Part shown: positions 44,475 to 53,362 of the stretch, in pieces
Position numbering within the stretch: position 1 is the first letter of the stretch
Layout of the letters: the number at the start of each line of letters is the position of its first letter
Assembly: GCF_046098205.1 (NCBI RefSeq)
Contig: NZ_JBJURJ010000021.1
Span: 56,403 to 120,402, forward strand
Origin: Paenibacillus_AR mesotrionivorans
GTDB taxonomy: Bacteria > Bacillota > Bacilli > Paenibacillales > NBRC-103111
Direction of reading: 5' to 3'
DNA length: 64,000 bases
The notes under the pieces: model-generated
Seen by the model: only the letters and a program-made list of their open reading frames with translations
The model's database searches: none
Told to the model about the DNA's origin: nothing
Position numbers and translations under genes: made by a program

Positions 44475-44600
44475 GTTCAGCGCCTCGATTCTTCTCCGAA
44501 ATGTATATTACCAAGTATTCGAATAAATCCCATAGAGTTACAAGGTTTTAAGTTGGGCTCCCCTCGCTGTCAATACGGGTGCATGGACATTTTTGAAGAA

Positions 44601-44631
44601 TTGCAAAACTTTTATTTCATCATTTTATAAT
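44601..44631 (+). promoter_or_regulatory. probable promoter of the fused ATPase gene
   Basis: TTGCAA (44601-44606) and TATAAT (44626-44631) are 19 bases apart in an AT-rich divergent region. Confidence 0.5.
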
Positions 44632-44711
44632 ATCCGTGATACAATTACCAATATAATTTTAGGTTGGTCAAAAAATTTCCGAAAATCCCTAGTAGATGCG
44701 TAGGTGAAAGC

Positions 44712-46451
44712 ATGGACACGTTGCTAAAGGTGAATCATTTGTCTGTTTCGTTCTTTACCCGGGACAAGGAAGTGGAAGCGGTTCGGAACGTCAGCTTTGA
44801 GGTAGGCCGGGGGGAAACCCTGGGTATTGTCGGGGAATCCGGCAGCGGCAAAAGCGTAACGGCACGCACCATTATGCGTCTCCTGCCCTCTCCTCCCTCC
44901 ATGGTCAAAGCAGGCGAGGTCCTGTTCCAGGGCCAGAATCTGGCCGATAAATCCCCGCATGAGATGGAAGCCATCCGCGGACGGGACATCGGCATGATCT
45001 TCCAGGACCCCATGTCCTCTCTGAATCCCACTATGCGGATCGGCCGTCAAATAGAAGAAAGCCTCATCAAGCACCGCGGCTTGTCCGCCCAAGAGGCTCG
45101 CCGCGAGGGGCTGGAAATGCTTCGTATGGTAGGCATCCCAAACAGCGATACCCGCTATATGCAGTATCCCCATGAATTCTCAGGCGGTATGCGCCAGCGT
45201 GTGATGATTGCCATCGCCCTGGCCTGCCGGCCTTCTCTGCTTATCGCCGACGAACCCACCACGGCATTGGATGTGACCATCCAAGCACAGATTCTCCATC
45301 AGATGAAGGAGCTCCAGCGCCAGCTGGGGACCTCGATTATTCTGATTACCCATGATCTGAGCGTAGTGGCCGGCATGTGCGACCGGGTTGTTGTGATGAA
45401 GGAAGGGGAGATTGTGGAGGAAGGGACCACGGAGGAGATTTTCGCCGCCCCCAAACATCCCTATACACAGAATCTGCTGAATGCCCTGCCCCGTCTGGAC
45501 GAGAAAAAGCGGCCCAAACCCGCTCCTGCCATTATCCGTTCGGAGGACGGCCAACCGCTTCTGGAGGTTCGCTCCCTCCGGCAATATTTCGACATGGGCA
45601 AGGGCCAGATTGTGAAGGCGGTCAATGACATCAGCTTCGATATCCGGGCTGGCGAAACCCTGGGTGTGGTCGGAGAATCCGGCAGCGGCAAGTCCACCAC
45701 CGGACGGGCCATTCTCCGGCTGAATGAACCCAGCGGCGGCGAGGTGCTGTTTAAGGGCATCCCCTTAAACCGGCTGAACCGCAAGGAAATGAAAATCATG
45801 CGCCGCCACATGCAGATGATTTTCCAGGACCCCTATGCTTCGCTGAACCCCCGGCTGCGGGTGGAGGACATTATCGGCGAGGCGCTGGATGTCCACGGCA
45901 TGACCAGCGGCAAACAAGCCCGCCAGAAACGGGTGGAGGAGCTGTTGGAGATGGTGGGTTTAAGCGCCTCCCATGCGCCGCGGTATCCCCATGAGTTCTC
46001 CGGCGGGCAGCGGCAGCGGATCGGAATCGCCCGGACGCTTGCGGTAGAGCCGGAATTTATCGTCTGCGACGAACCCCTGTCGGCGCTGGATGTGTCCATC
46101 CAGGCCCAGATCGTCAAGCTCCTGGAGGAGCTGCAGCAGCGGCTGGGTCTGACCTACCTGTTTATCGCCCATGACCTGTCCATGGTCAAGCATATCAGCG
46201 ACCGGGTCGCAGTGATGTACAAGGGCAAAATCGTGGAGCTGGCGGAAAGCGAGGAATTGTACACCAATCCCCTGCATCCGTACACCAAGTCCCTGCTGGC
46301 AGCCATTCCCGTTCCTGATCCCGCCATCGAGAAGAACAAAACCTTCACCGTGCCAACGGAATCCGCCAAGGCCGATCCGTACAGCCTGGAGCATTCCCGC
46401 TTCGTGGAGGCCCATCCCGGCCATTGGGTGGCCGTGGCATCGGGGGAGTAA
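44712..46451 (+). CDS. fused oligopeptide ABC importer ATPase (DppD-DppF type)
   Basis: A 579-residue protein containing two complete ATPases. The first has Walker A GESGSGKS (41-48), signature FSGGMRQRV, Walker B LLIADEPTTALD and switch ITHDLSVVAG. The second has GESGSGKSTT, FSGGQRQRIGIA, FIVCDEPLSALD and FIAHDLSMVKH. Each half ends with the HPYT motif of the oligopeptide family. Fused forms are known in enterobacterial GsiA/YliA-like systems, but here the fusion accompanies an unusual permease set. The ATG at 44712 follows AGGTGA; the longer upstream frame is rejected. It is transcribed divergently from the permease operon. Confidence 0.93.
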   Translation: MDTLLKVNHLSVSFFTRDKEVEAVRNVSFEVGRGETLGIVGESGSGKSVTARTIMRLLPSPPSMVKAGEVLFQGQNLADKSPHEMEAIRGRDIGMIFQDPMSSLNPTMRIGRQIEESLIKHRGLSAQEARREGLEMLRMVGIPNSDTRYMQYPHEFSGGMRQRVMIAIALACRPSLLIADEPTTALDVTIQAQILHQMKELQRQLGTSIILITHDLSVVAGMCDRVVVMKEGEIVEEGTTEEIFAAPKHPYTQNLLNALPRLDEKKRPKPAPAIIRSEDGQPLLEVRSLRQYFDMGKGQIVKAVNDISFDIRAGETLGVVGESGSGKSTTGRAILRLNEPSGGEVLFKGIPLNRLNRKEMKIMRRHMQMIFQDPYASLNPRLRVEDIIGEALDVHGMTSGKQARQKRVEELLEMVGLSASHAPRYPHEFSGGQRQRIGIARTLAVEPEFIVCDEPLSALDVSIQAQIVKLLEELQQRLGLTYLFIAHDLSMVKHISDRVAVMYKGKIVELAESEELYTNPLHPYTKSLLAAIPVPDPAIEKNKTFTVPTESAKADPYSLEHSRFVEAHPGHWVAVASGE

Positions 46452-46531
46452 GGCTAAGCCTGTATGCCTGATACCAAGAACCTTTGCCGCTTTAAATGCA
46501 GATAACTATATCCGCTCCGCGCTTCAAATAG

Positions 46532-46558
46532 AAAACCCGCCGGCTTCGGCGGGTTTTT
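46532..46558. terminator. bidirectional intrinsic terminator
   Basis: The stem AAAACCCGCCG-GCTT-CGGCGGGTTTT is followed by T on the plus strand and by TTTTCTATT on the minus strand. It separates the converging ATPase and crystallin-like genes. Confidence 0.9.
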
Positions 46559-46591
46559 GCTGTTCATTATGAGGCCAAAACCTTGGATGGC

Positions 46592-46960
46592 TTAGAGCCT
46601 TCTGAAGCCTGCCGGCAGATTGCCGGAGGAACGGATTGCCCGGATTTGAGCCAGGGTAAGAAACCGGTTAGACGAAATCAGGGATTCCGGATCGTTGTCG
46701 CCGATAATGTCATCCAAGTCCCGGAGGCTTACATTGCCCCGGAACACCCGGAAGTTCCCGCGGAAATTGGTCCGTGTGAACAGAACTAACGTAGCGTTCC
46801 TGCTGGTAGAAAAAAAGGTGAGGCTCTCCACATCGTCGTATCTCCGCTCCAGGTTGGCAATGCCTACATTTCCGCGCACGGTACGCCGGATGCCCCTGAA
46901 GTTCTCCTCCGAAAAAAGCCGCAGACGGGGGTAAACCTGTGCGATCGCTGTTTTTTCCAT
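46592..46960 (-). CDS. beta/gamma-crystallin-like small protein
   Basis: A 122-residue protein made of two similar halves. Each carries the Greek-key pattern of aromatic, F-R-G, then RGNV: RLFSEENFRGIRRTVRGNVGI in the first half and LFTRTNFRGNFRVFRGNVSL in the second (positions about 14-35 and 58-78). Microbial members of this fold often bind calcium, but the usual N/D-N/D-x-x-S/T-S sites are not clear. There is no signal peptide. I use the ATG at 46960, ten bases after GGAGGTGG; an ATG eight codons upstream has no ribosome site. Its role is unknown; spore or stress association is a guess. Confidence 0.75.
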   Translation of the reverse strand: MEKTAIAQVYPRLRLFSEENFRGIRRTVRGNVGIANLERRYDDVESLTFFSTSRNATLVLFTRTNFRGNFRVFRGNVSLRDLDDIIGDNDPESLISSNRFLTLAQIRAIRSSGNLPAGFRRL

Positions 46961-46984
46961 TTCGATGGCCACCTCCTCTCTCAT

Positions 46985-47589
46985 TCTTCAGCATATGCAA
47001 GAGAGATTAAGAGGCATGGACGGATGGGATGCGGCGGTTTGCCTGTTTTAAGACGTGTGGGGGGCAAAATGGCGCGCGTGTACCCGGCGGTTTTGTTTTT
47101 GGCGATGGACGCCGGGGCCTCAGAGGGTACTAGGTGATTCTAACGGCGGTGGGAGCCGTTATTTGTCTCGTATAGGGGTTCCTGATTTTCTAACGGAAGC
47201 CACAGCCTCTATGTGCCGCGAACACGCCCGTTTGAGCACCATTTAGGCGAAATAACGGCGCTCACTTCCGTTAGATTTTCAAAAGGCTGTTTTTTCGGCA
47301 AATAAGGGCTCTGGCTTCCGTTAGCGTGCTTGTACCCGGCGGTTTCACTTCTGGCGATGGCGGTTGGAGCCTCAGGCTGTTTCCAGGGGGCTGTAGCTTC
47401 CGTTAGCGTGCCCGGGGTCCTATATGGGTGTGGCGGCAGGCCGAATACAATCACCTGGGTATGCCCGTCGATAGATAGCTATAGGACCTGCCTATAGATT
47501 TCATTTGTTTTATATATTTCTCAAATGAGCCCGATGGATGTACGGTTAAAGGAAATCACGCGGGCCAAAAAAGAGGGAGGATGCTGTAA
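46985..47589. repeat. intergenic region with AACGG-type inverted and direct repeats
   Basis: No gene is seen. Two forward units start TCTAACGG near 47136 and 47191; three inverted units end CTTCCGTTAG near 47273, 47324 and 47406. A second direct repeat of about 45 bases, containing GTACCCGGCGGTTT and TGGCGATGG and ending GCCTCAG, occurs at about 47086-47122 and 47333-47373. The stretch 47460-47589 is AT-richer and probably holds the methyltransferase promoter. Confidence 0.7.
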
Positions 47590-48351
47590 ATGGATCACAA
47601 GTGGGATACCGGTATTTATGATGGGGATATGGCGTTTGTCTCCCGGTTTGGGGAGTCCCTCCTGGAGCTGCTTCAGCCGCAGGAAGGGGAGTATATTCTG
47701 GATTGGGGCTGCGGAACCGGAGACCTGACCGCTTCCATCGCCCATTCCGGTGCCCGGGTAACGGGCATCGACGCCTCACCAGAGATGCTGGCAGCCGCCA
47801 GGGCCAAACATCCGGAGCTGGAGTTTGTGCTGGCGGACGGCCAGTCCTTCTTGAGCCCGGTGCCGGCCGACGCCATCTTCAGCAATGCGGCGCTGCATTG
47901 GCTCACCGACGCCGAAGGGGCCGCCGCTTCCATAGCCGGAAGCCTGCGGCCGGGAGGGCGGCTGGTGGCCGAATTTGGCGCCCACGGCAATATCGCCTCC
48001 GTTGTCCGGGGGCTGCCGTCGGCGTTTGAGGCTGCGGGAGCAGCCGGCAAGCTGCAGCTGCCCTGGTATTTCCCCACTGTCGGAGAATATGCCTCCCTGC
48101 TGGAGAAGCACGGCCTGGAGGTGGAGCTGGCCTTTTGCTTCCATCGCCCCACACCTCTTGAGGACGGGACGGCAGGCTTTCGCAAGTGGGTCAACACCTT
48201 CGCCAACGGTGTGCTCCGCGTTCTGGACGACTCCGCCCGCCAGGCGGTGCTGGAGCACCTGGAACAGGAGCTGGCGCCAACGCTGTTCAGAGACGGCCGC
48301 TGGGTGATGGACTACCGGAGGCTGCGGGTGGTAGCCCGCAAGCGGGGGTAG
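47590..48351 (+). CDS. class I SAM-dependent methyltransferase
   Basis: A 253-residue cytoplasmic methyltransferase. Motif I is ILDWGCGTGDL (about 36-46), the acidic ribose-binding position is in VTGIDASPEML, motif II/III is FVLADGQSF and motif IV is DAIFSNAALHWL. The NAALHWL segment and overall length resemble trans-aconitate methyltransferase and related small-molecule enzymes, but the substrate is not determined. GGGAGG lies nine bases before the ATG. It is flanked on both sides by non-coding repeats. Confidence 0.9.
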   Translation: MDHKWDTGIYDGDMAFVSRFGESLLELLQPQEGEYILDWGCGTGDLTASIAHSGARVTGIDASPEMLAAARAKHPELEFVLADGQSFLSPVPADAIFSNAALHWLTDAEGAAASIAGSLRPGGRLVAEFGAHGNIASVVRGLPSAFEAAGAAGKLQLPWYFPTVGEYASLLEKHGLEVELAFCFHRPTPLEDGTAGFRKWVNTFANGVLRVLDDSARQAVLEHLEQELAPTLFRDGRWVMDYRRLRVVARKRG

Positions 48352-48615
48352 AGCCCGGCGGGATGGCAGACTCAAGCGGGTGCACAGCAATCCGGCGGAC
48401 CACTGACCGCAACCGAACGCGGGGCATCAAGCGGAATGGCGGACTGCATGCAGTGTCGAGCGCTTCACGGATGGCAGAGCGCAAGCGAGCGTAGAGCATC
48501 TGGCGGGGCTGCGGACTCAAGCGGGTACACAGCATCCGGCGGGCGACCCATTGCAAGCGGGTGTAGCGCCCGATGGGTCTCCGGACTGCGCGCCGCAACG
48601 GGAGCTGCCCGCTAC
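48352..48615. repeat. degenerate tandem array with 36-37 base period
   Basis: About seven units follow the methyltransferase stop codon. Unit anchors (CTCAAGCGGGTG or variants such as CGCAACCGAACG) start at about 48371, 48408, 48445, 48480, 48516, 48552 and 48586. A fuller unit reads CTCAAGCGGGTACACAGCAT, then CCGGCGGG. The period is not a multiple of three and no gene is seen. Confidence 0.65.
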
Positions 48616-48629
48616 CGTTCCACCTTCAG

Positions 48630-50375
48630 CTACCGGTACCACTGCTCCTGGGCGGTGTACAGCCGGGCATATTCCCCGCCTGCCGCCAGCAGCTCCTGAT
48701 GACTGCCGCTTTCCGCAATCCGTCCGTCCTTCATAACCACGATCCGGTCCACCAGCTTGCACAGCCCCACCCGGTGAGAGATAATCACCGCCGTTTTGTC
48801 CTGGGCGGCATGGATAAAGGAACGGAGTATATCCGTTTCCACCAGCGGGTCCAAGGCGGCGGTGGGTTCATCCAGCAGAATCAGGCTGCTTGGGCGGAAC
48901 AGCCCCCGGGCAATGGCCAGCTTCTGCCACTGGCCGCCGGACAGCTCCCGGCCCCCGAATTCACGGCCCATGGGCTCATCGAGGCCGCCTATCCCCTCCA
49001 GCCCCGCCTGCCGCAGGGCCTCCATAATATCGCCGTCGGCATGGAGCCGCTCCGTATCCGACAGCGCCACATTTTCCCGCAGGCTGAGATTATAGACGGC
49101 GAACTGCTGGGCTACTGCCGATGCCTGTCGGCGGAAACCCGTCTGGTCATAATGGCTGACCGGCACACCGTCGACGAAAACCTCTCCCTCCTCCGGCGGA
49201 TAAAAACCCAGCAAAAGCCTGCCCAGAGTAGTTTTGCCGCTGCCGTTTTCCCCGAGCACGGCCACCTTTTCCCCTTTGCGGATCACCAGATCCAGATTAG
49301 AGAGCGCATAGCCCGTCTGTCCGGGATAACGGAAGGCCACACCCTCCAGGCGGATATCCATCTGCAGTCCGGGATAAGCGGTGCTGCCGTTTTCCTCCTC
49401 CTTTTGGTCCAGAAAAGCATAATAGTCCTTGGCATATCCCAACTGCTCGGGAATCCGCCCCAGGGATTGAAGAAATACCTTCATGGTCATCTGCATACTG
49501 AGGAACGCCGTAACGGAGGCGCCGAATACCCCCATCGTGACCTGCCCCCGCAGCGCCAGCATCAGCACCAGCCCGATGGAGGCGCCGTATCCCAGGATGC
49601 GGAACAGATCGCAGAAGAGCAGGCTGATGGCATCCTTCTTACCTACCGCCCACAGCTCCTCATTTACCTTGTCCCGGGTGGCAGTCCACTTCCCGGTGAG
49701 GTAGCCGTCGAAACCCGCCACCCGCATCTCCTTGGCCGTCTGGCGGGTATGGAACAGACTCCACAGATAGGCAAGCCGGCGGGTTTCCGGTGCCTGAGCC
49801 CGCCTCACGTGGAAGAACTCCTTCCCCCGTATCAGACGGGCAACCAAATACGGCAGCACCGACAGCAGCGACAAGGGCAATAGCCAAACGCTGTACCGGG
49901 CCAGCACGGCCGCAAGCGCAACCGCAGTTAAGGGAGCCCGCAAGAACACCAGGGTGCCGTTGAACAGTGCAGAGAGGGACTCGTCCTGAACTGCCTTATC
50001 GGCGCGCTCCTTGCGGTTTAACACCTCCGGGTCCTCCAGAGCCAAAAGAGGCAGCTTGGCCACCTTTTCATAAAGATTCATCCGGAAATAGGCGGTACCC
50101 TTTTCGTAAATCCCCGCGTTTACTGCAATGCTGAAGATGTATTCCAGGATATCGTTAATCAAATAAATAATCAGATAAAGGGCTGCATACAGGTACAGCT
50201 TAGTGCCGTCCGCCTGCCCGTTGATGGCTTTGGCCGCATGGTCGAACAGCCCGGCTGACACCACAGTCACAGCCGCCGGCACCAAAGCCCCCAGCAGCTG
50301 CTGGCAAACCGTAGCCGCCGCCGAAGCCGGCGCCCATTTGAATATACTGGCATAAATCCGGCGCAGACTGCTCAT
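48630..50375 (-). CDS. ABC exporter half-transporter (permease-ATPase), second subunit
   Basis: A 581-residue protein with an N-terminal six-helix membrane domain (about 1-320) and a C-terminal ATPase: Walker A GENGSGKTT, Q-loop VAQQFAVYNL, signature LSGGQWQKLAIA, Walker B LILLDEPTAALD and switch His in IISHRVGL. It overlaps its partner by four bases, so the two very likely form a heterodimeric exporter of the multidrug, peptide or lipid type. Both catalytic sites look intact. No substrate peptide or modification gene is adjacent. Confidence 0.92.
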   Translation of the reverse strand: MSSLRRIYASIFKWAPASAAATVCQQLLGALVPAAVTVVSAGLFDHAAKAINGQADGTKLYLYAALYLIIYLINDILEYIFSIAVNAGIYEKGTAYFRMNLYEKVAKLPLLALEDPEVLNRKERADKAVQDESLSALFNGTLVFLRAPLTAVALAAVLARYSVWLLPLSLLSVLPYLVARLIRGKEFFHVRRAQAPETRRLAYLWSLFHTRQTAKEMRVAGFDGYLTGKWTATRDKVNEELWAVGKKDAISLLFCDLFRILGYGASIGLVLMLALRGQVTMGVFGASVTAFLSMQMTMKVFLQSLGRIPEQLGYAKDYYAFLDQKEEENGSTAYPGLQMDIRLEGVAFRYPGQTGYALSNLDLVIRKGEKVAVLGENGSGKTTLGRLLLGFYPPEEGEVFVDGVPVSHYDQTGFRRQASAVAQQFAVYNLSLRENVALSDTERLHADGDIMEALRQAGLEGIGGLDEPMGREFGGRELSGGQWQKLAIARGLFRPSSLILLDEPTAALDPLVETDILRSFIHAAQDKTAVIISHRVGLCKLVDRIVVMKDGRIAESGSHQELLAAGGEYARLYTAQEQWYR

Positions 50376-52141
50376 GATACCACCGCCTCCTTCCCGTACC
50401 AGGACCGCTGGCTTTCGTACATCCGGGCATACAAGCCTCCGGCCTCCATTAAGGCCCGGTGATTTCCGCTTTCCGCCACGATCCCATCGGCCAGCACAAT
50501 AATCTTGTCCGCCATGCGGGCGCTGGCCAGACGGTGGGAGATAAGGATGCAGCCCCGGTTGGCCAGCACCCTGGCGAAGCTTTCGTACATCCGGCTTTCG
50601 GCCAAGGGGTCCAAAGCTGCAGCCGGTTCATCCAGGATCACGAAGGCGCTGTCCGGCAGGCACGCCCGGGCAAGGGCTACCCGCTGCCACTGGCCGCCGG
50701 AGAGATCCCTTCCCGCAGGGTCCAGCTTACCCAGGGGCATATCCAGATTACCGGCCAGCTCCTCTGCCATGCCCATTCGTAACGCGGCGCGGAGCGCCTC
50801 ATCATTCTCCAGGCTGGATAAATCACCGAAGGCCACATTCTCCCGCAGGGACAGCTCATACCGCTGGTAATCCTGGAAGATGACCGAAAATATCCGCTTC
50901 AACTCACTGCGCTTTAGCTCCCGGATGGGAATGCCATTGACCAGAATACGTCCGCTGTCCGGCTCATAAAGACGGCACAACAGCTTGATGATCGTGGATT
51001 TGCCCGCCCCGTTCTCCCCCACCAGAGAGACCCGTTCCCCCGGACTCACCGTAAAGCTCACTCCGCTCAGCACAGGGAGGGACGTCTTGGGATATGTAAA
51101 TACCACCTGCTCAAACTCCACCGTAAGCGGTTCGTCTCCCAACGTCCGGTTCCCGTATACCGCCTCCGGAAGGGCCAGGAAGGCATAATAATGATCCATC
51201 AGCAAATAGCGCGAGCGCAGGCGCTGCAGGGTATGGGAAAGCAGCTCCGCATTGCTGATCACCGCACCGGTGGAGGCGATCAGTGCAGTAAACAGACCGA
51301 TGGTCATGTCCCCCCGCAGCGCACCGGCGACCAGGCTGAGAACAATAAAAGCCGCCCAAACCTTGAACAGAAGCAGACTTACAAGATAATAACGCTGGGC
51401 GTGGAAGGTGGTTTTGACCCGGGTGCGGAGCACCTGGTGGGCTAAGCCCCGCCATTTCCCCATAATAAACTCCGTTGCGCCGAACAGCTTTAGCTCGAAC
51501 AGGGCCGCCTTGCCGGCCACCAGATTCCCCAGGTCCCGCATCCGCCGCTCATCCGTGGACTGGCTGTTGAGCATGGTGTTCATCATATCCGCCGCCTTGA
51601 AATCCAGCCACACCACAGGGACCAGCAGTACCAGGAACCCGGCCATAAACCACCATCCCACCTGGGCAAACACAAGAGCGGAGCCAGCCATGGCCATCAT
51701 GCAGGTCAGCACCCCCGTCACGCTCAAAAACAGCTGGAACACCTTGTCCTGAGGATCGCTGGACATACGCTGGAGGGTATCCTGCACGTCCTTGTCCTCA
51801 AAGCAGGCATATTCCAGCCGTTTGAACTTGTCCACAATATTCGGCGTCATGCCGCTGTTCAGTCTCCGTTTGATGGCGATGCCGAGAATTCCGTCCAGGA
51901 AACCGCCCTCCGTCGAGTTGAACAGCAGCGCCCCCAGAAGGCAAGCGCACCAGACGGCCAAGGGCTTCCAGCCTGCCCCGTGGGCTACCACACCCGAAGC
52001 AGCGTCGATCACCCGTTGGATAAAATAGATGGACAACGGCGCCATCACCCCCGTCAGCCCCAGCTGCACCAGCTTGATCACCGTCAGTCCCGGGGCGTAC
52101 CGGAACAAAATCCTAATCGTCCTCAATGATTTTCGAAACAT
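50372..52141 (-). CDS. ABC exporter half-transporter (permease-ATPase), first subunit
   Basis: A 589-residue protein of the same architecture: six membrane helices (about 1-310), then Walker A GENGAGKST, Q-loop VIFQDYQRYEL, signature LSGGQWQRVALA, Walker B FVILDEPAAALD and switch His in LISHRLAS. It precedes and overlaps its partner gene (ATGA). A palindromic repeat lies in the upstream region at 52221. Likely heterodimeric exporter of an unknown substrate. Confidence 0.92.
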   Translation of the reverse strand: MFRKSLRTIRILFRYAPGLTVIKLVQLGLTGVMAPLSIYFIQRVIDAASGVVAHGAGWKPLAVWCACLLGALLFNSTEGGFLDGILGIAIKRRLNSGMTPNIVDKFKRLEYACFEDKDVQDTLQRMSSDPQDKVFQLFLSVTGVLTCMMAMAGSALVFAQVGWWFMAGFLVLLVPVVWLDFKAADMMNTMLNSQSTDERRMRDLGNLVAGKAALFELKLFGATEFIMGKWRGLAHQVLRTRVKTTFHAQRYYLVSLLLFKVWAAFIVLSLVAGALRGDMTIGLFTALIASTGAVISNAELLSHTLQRLRSRYLLMDHYYAFLALPEAVYGNRTLGDEPLTVEFEQVVFTYPKTSLPVLSGVSFTVSPGERVSLVGENGAGKSTIIKLLCRLYEPDSGRILVNGIPIRELKRSELKRIFSVIFQDYQRYELSLRENVAFGDLSSLENDEALRAALRMGMAEELAGNLDMPLGKLDPAGRDLSGGQWQRVALARACLPDSAFVILDEPAAALDPLAESRMYESFARVLANRGCILISHRLASARMADKIIVLADGIVAESGNHRALMEAGGLYARMYESQRSWYGKEAVVS

Positions 52142-52220
52142 GCTGTCCTCCCGTTAACCATTCAATGTATTCACGATCCATAACCAATAGCAATCCTGCT
52201 GCGTTTCCGCCGCACCAATG

Positions 52221-52274
52221 ACCGATGAAATGTCACAGATGGCCTTCAAATCGGCTTCGCCCATTTCGAGGGTT
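52221..52274. repeat. palindromic dispersed repeat, copy B
   Basis: It begins ACCGATGAAATGTC and contains TCAAATCGGCTTCGCCCATT followed by TCGAGG. It is about 80 percent identical over 54 bases to copy A at 1520-1573 and in the same plus-strand orientation. Confidence 0.7.
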
Positions 52275-52387
52275 CATAACACATCCAGCCTGAGGCTTGG
52301 ACGGTGTTATTTCAGGGTAGCGCCAGTATACGCTCCGGCCATTGGGAAAACCAGGGAAAATTCAGTTACATCAAAACCCTCCCGGCA

Positions 52388-52424
52388 CATAACAAAAGCC
52401 GCCAGGCGGATAACCCTGCGGCTT
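52388..52424 (-). terminator. intrinsic terminator after the cupin gene
   Basis: On the minus strand the stem AAGCCGC...GCGGCTT is followed by TTTGTTATG. Confidence 0.7.
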
Positions 52425-52505
52425 AGATCATGTGCTATTCAGATCGGCTTGCTATAGTCAGCTTACTGTCTTACTGAATGAGCATACACCTGCGGCAGCT
52501 TCCTC

Positions 52506-53255
52506 TCAGTCGTCCCCCTGCCCCTGCTGGCCCGGATAAACATACGGCTGTCCATACGAGGGAGGATAACCCTGGGCGTAACCCTGGACAGGGGTATGCC
52601 CATAATACGGATGGTTGTAATATCCGCCATAGGTGCTGCGGGCAGTCTGTGCCGGCTGCTGACCGGCTCCTTGGTCATGGATCATCGCCTCAGGCTGTGG
52701 TGTCGCAGGCTGATGGTACTGGGCACAGCCGGCCGGAGGCCCGATCACCGTTGTCGCTGTAATGGGAGCCAGCGCCTGCGTAATGGCCGCCTGATCCAGG
52801 CAATAGGTATGCGCCAGGAGGTTACGGGGCACCAGCCTCAGGAAATCCGATATGCCGATAAACTCGGGCACCGGTGCATCGAATACCGCCAGCAGATGGG
52901 TGCCGTCCTCTGTGGCCACCTCCCAGTGGATCCAGCCTTGGGGCACATTAGCCACCTGTCCGGGCGTAATGCCATACTGCTGCACCTGCTTGGTAAAGGG
53001 GTTCAGCATGGACACCACCGCCGCCCCCGAAATGGCATACACCAGCTCCGATGCATTCTGGTGGATATGCGGCTCGACAACGTTGCCTTTGGTCAAATAA
53101 ATATCCAGCAGGGATACATTCCCCAATGTGTTCAGCTGCTGCACACCCAGCGCATAGATAACATTGCCGCTGTCCTTGGCGAACATCGGGTTATTGCGCA
53201 GATCGTAGGTATACTGCGCATTCGGCGATGTGAAGTCCATATATGAAACCGCCAC
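52506..53255 (-). CDS. cupin-domain protein with Tyr/Gln/Pro-rich tail, possible spore coat protein
   Basis: A 249-residue protein. Residues about 30-165 form a cupin: first motif PHIHQNASELVYAISG supplies two His and Glu of a metal site; the second motif is PGQVANVPQGWIHWEV. The last 65 residues are low complexity and rich in Tyr, Gln, Pro and Gly (YYNHPYYGHTPVQGYAQGY), as in cross-linked spore coat proteins. Coat-associated oxalate decarboxylase-like cupins are known in Bacillus, so a coat location is reasonable; activity is not determined. I start at a GTG (53255), six bases after GGAGAGGA; a TTG two codons upstream is too close to that site. Confidence 0.8.
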   Translation of the reverse strand: MAVSYMDFTSPNAQYTYDLRNNPMFAKDSGNVIYALGVQQLNTLGNVSLLDIYLTKGNVVEPHIHQNASELVYAISGAAVVSMLNPFTKQVQQYGITPGQVANVPQGWIHWEVATEDGTHLLAVFDAPVPEFIGISDFLRLVPRNLLAHTYCLDQAAITQALAPITATTVIGPPAGCAQYHQPATPQPEAMIHDQGAGQQPAQTARSTYGGYYNHPYYGHTPVQGYAQGYPPSYGQPYVYPGQQGQGDD

Positions 53256-53362
53256 AAGCAATCCTCTCCCCGGGGTAAATGTTGGAAACCATCCACCCGT
53301 TATGTATATTCCGCCGGAGAAAAGGTAGAACGGCTGATCTGTGTAGGCAGCCTAAGGCGGCC

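Larger units (their letters stand above)
52142..52505. other. intergenic region between the cupin and ABC exporter genes
   Basis: No gene is seen. It holds a palindromic dispersed repeat (52221-52274) and the cupin terminator (52388-52424). The exporter promoter must lie in or near this region, but I could not place it. Confidence 0.5.

Noticed and set aside
48573..49883. 436-codon plus-strand open frame opposite the ABC exporter subunit
   Set aside because: Antisense shadow of a complete ABC transporter frame carrying all catalytic motifs on the other strand.
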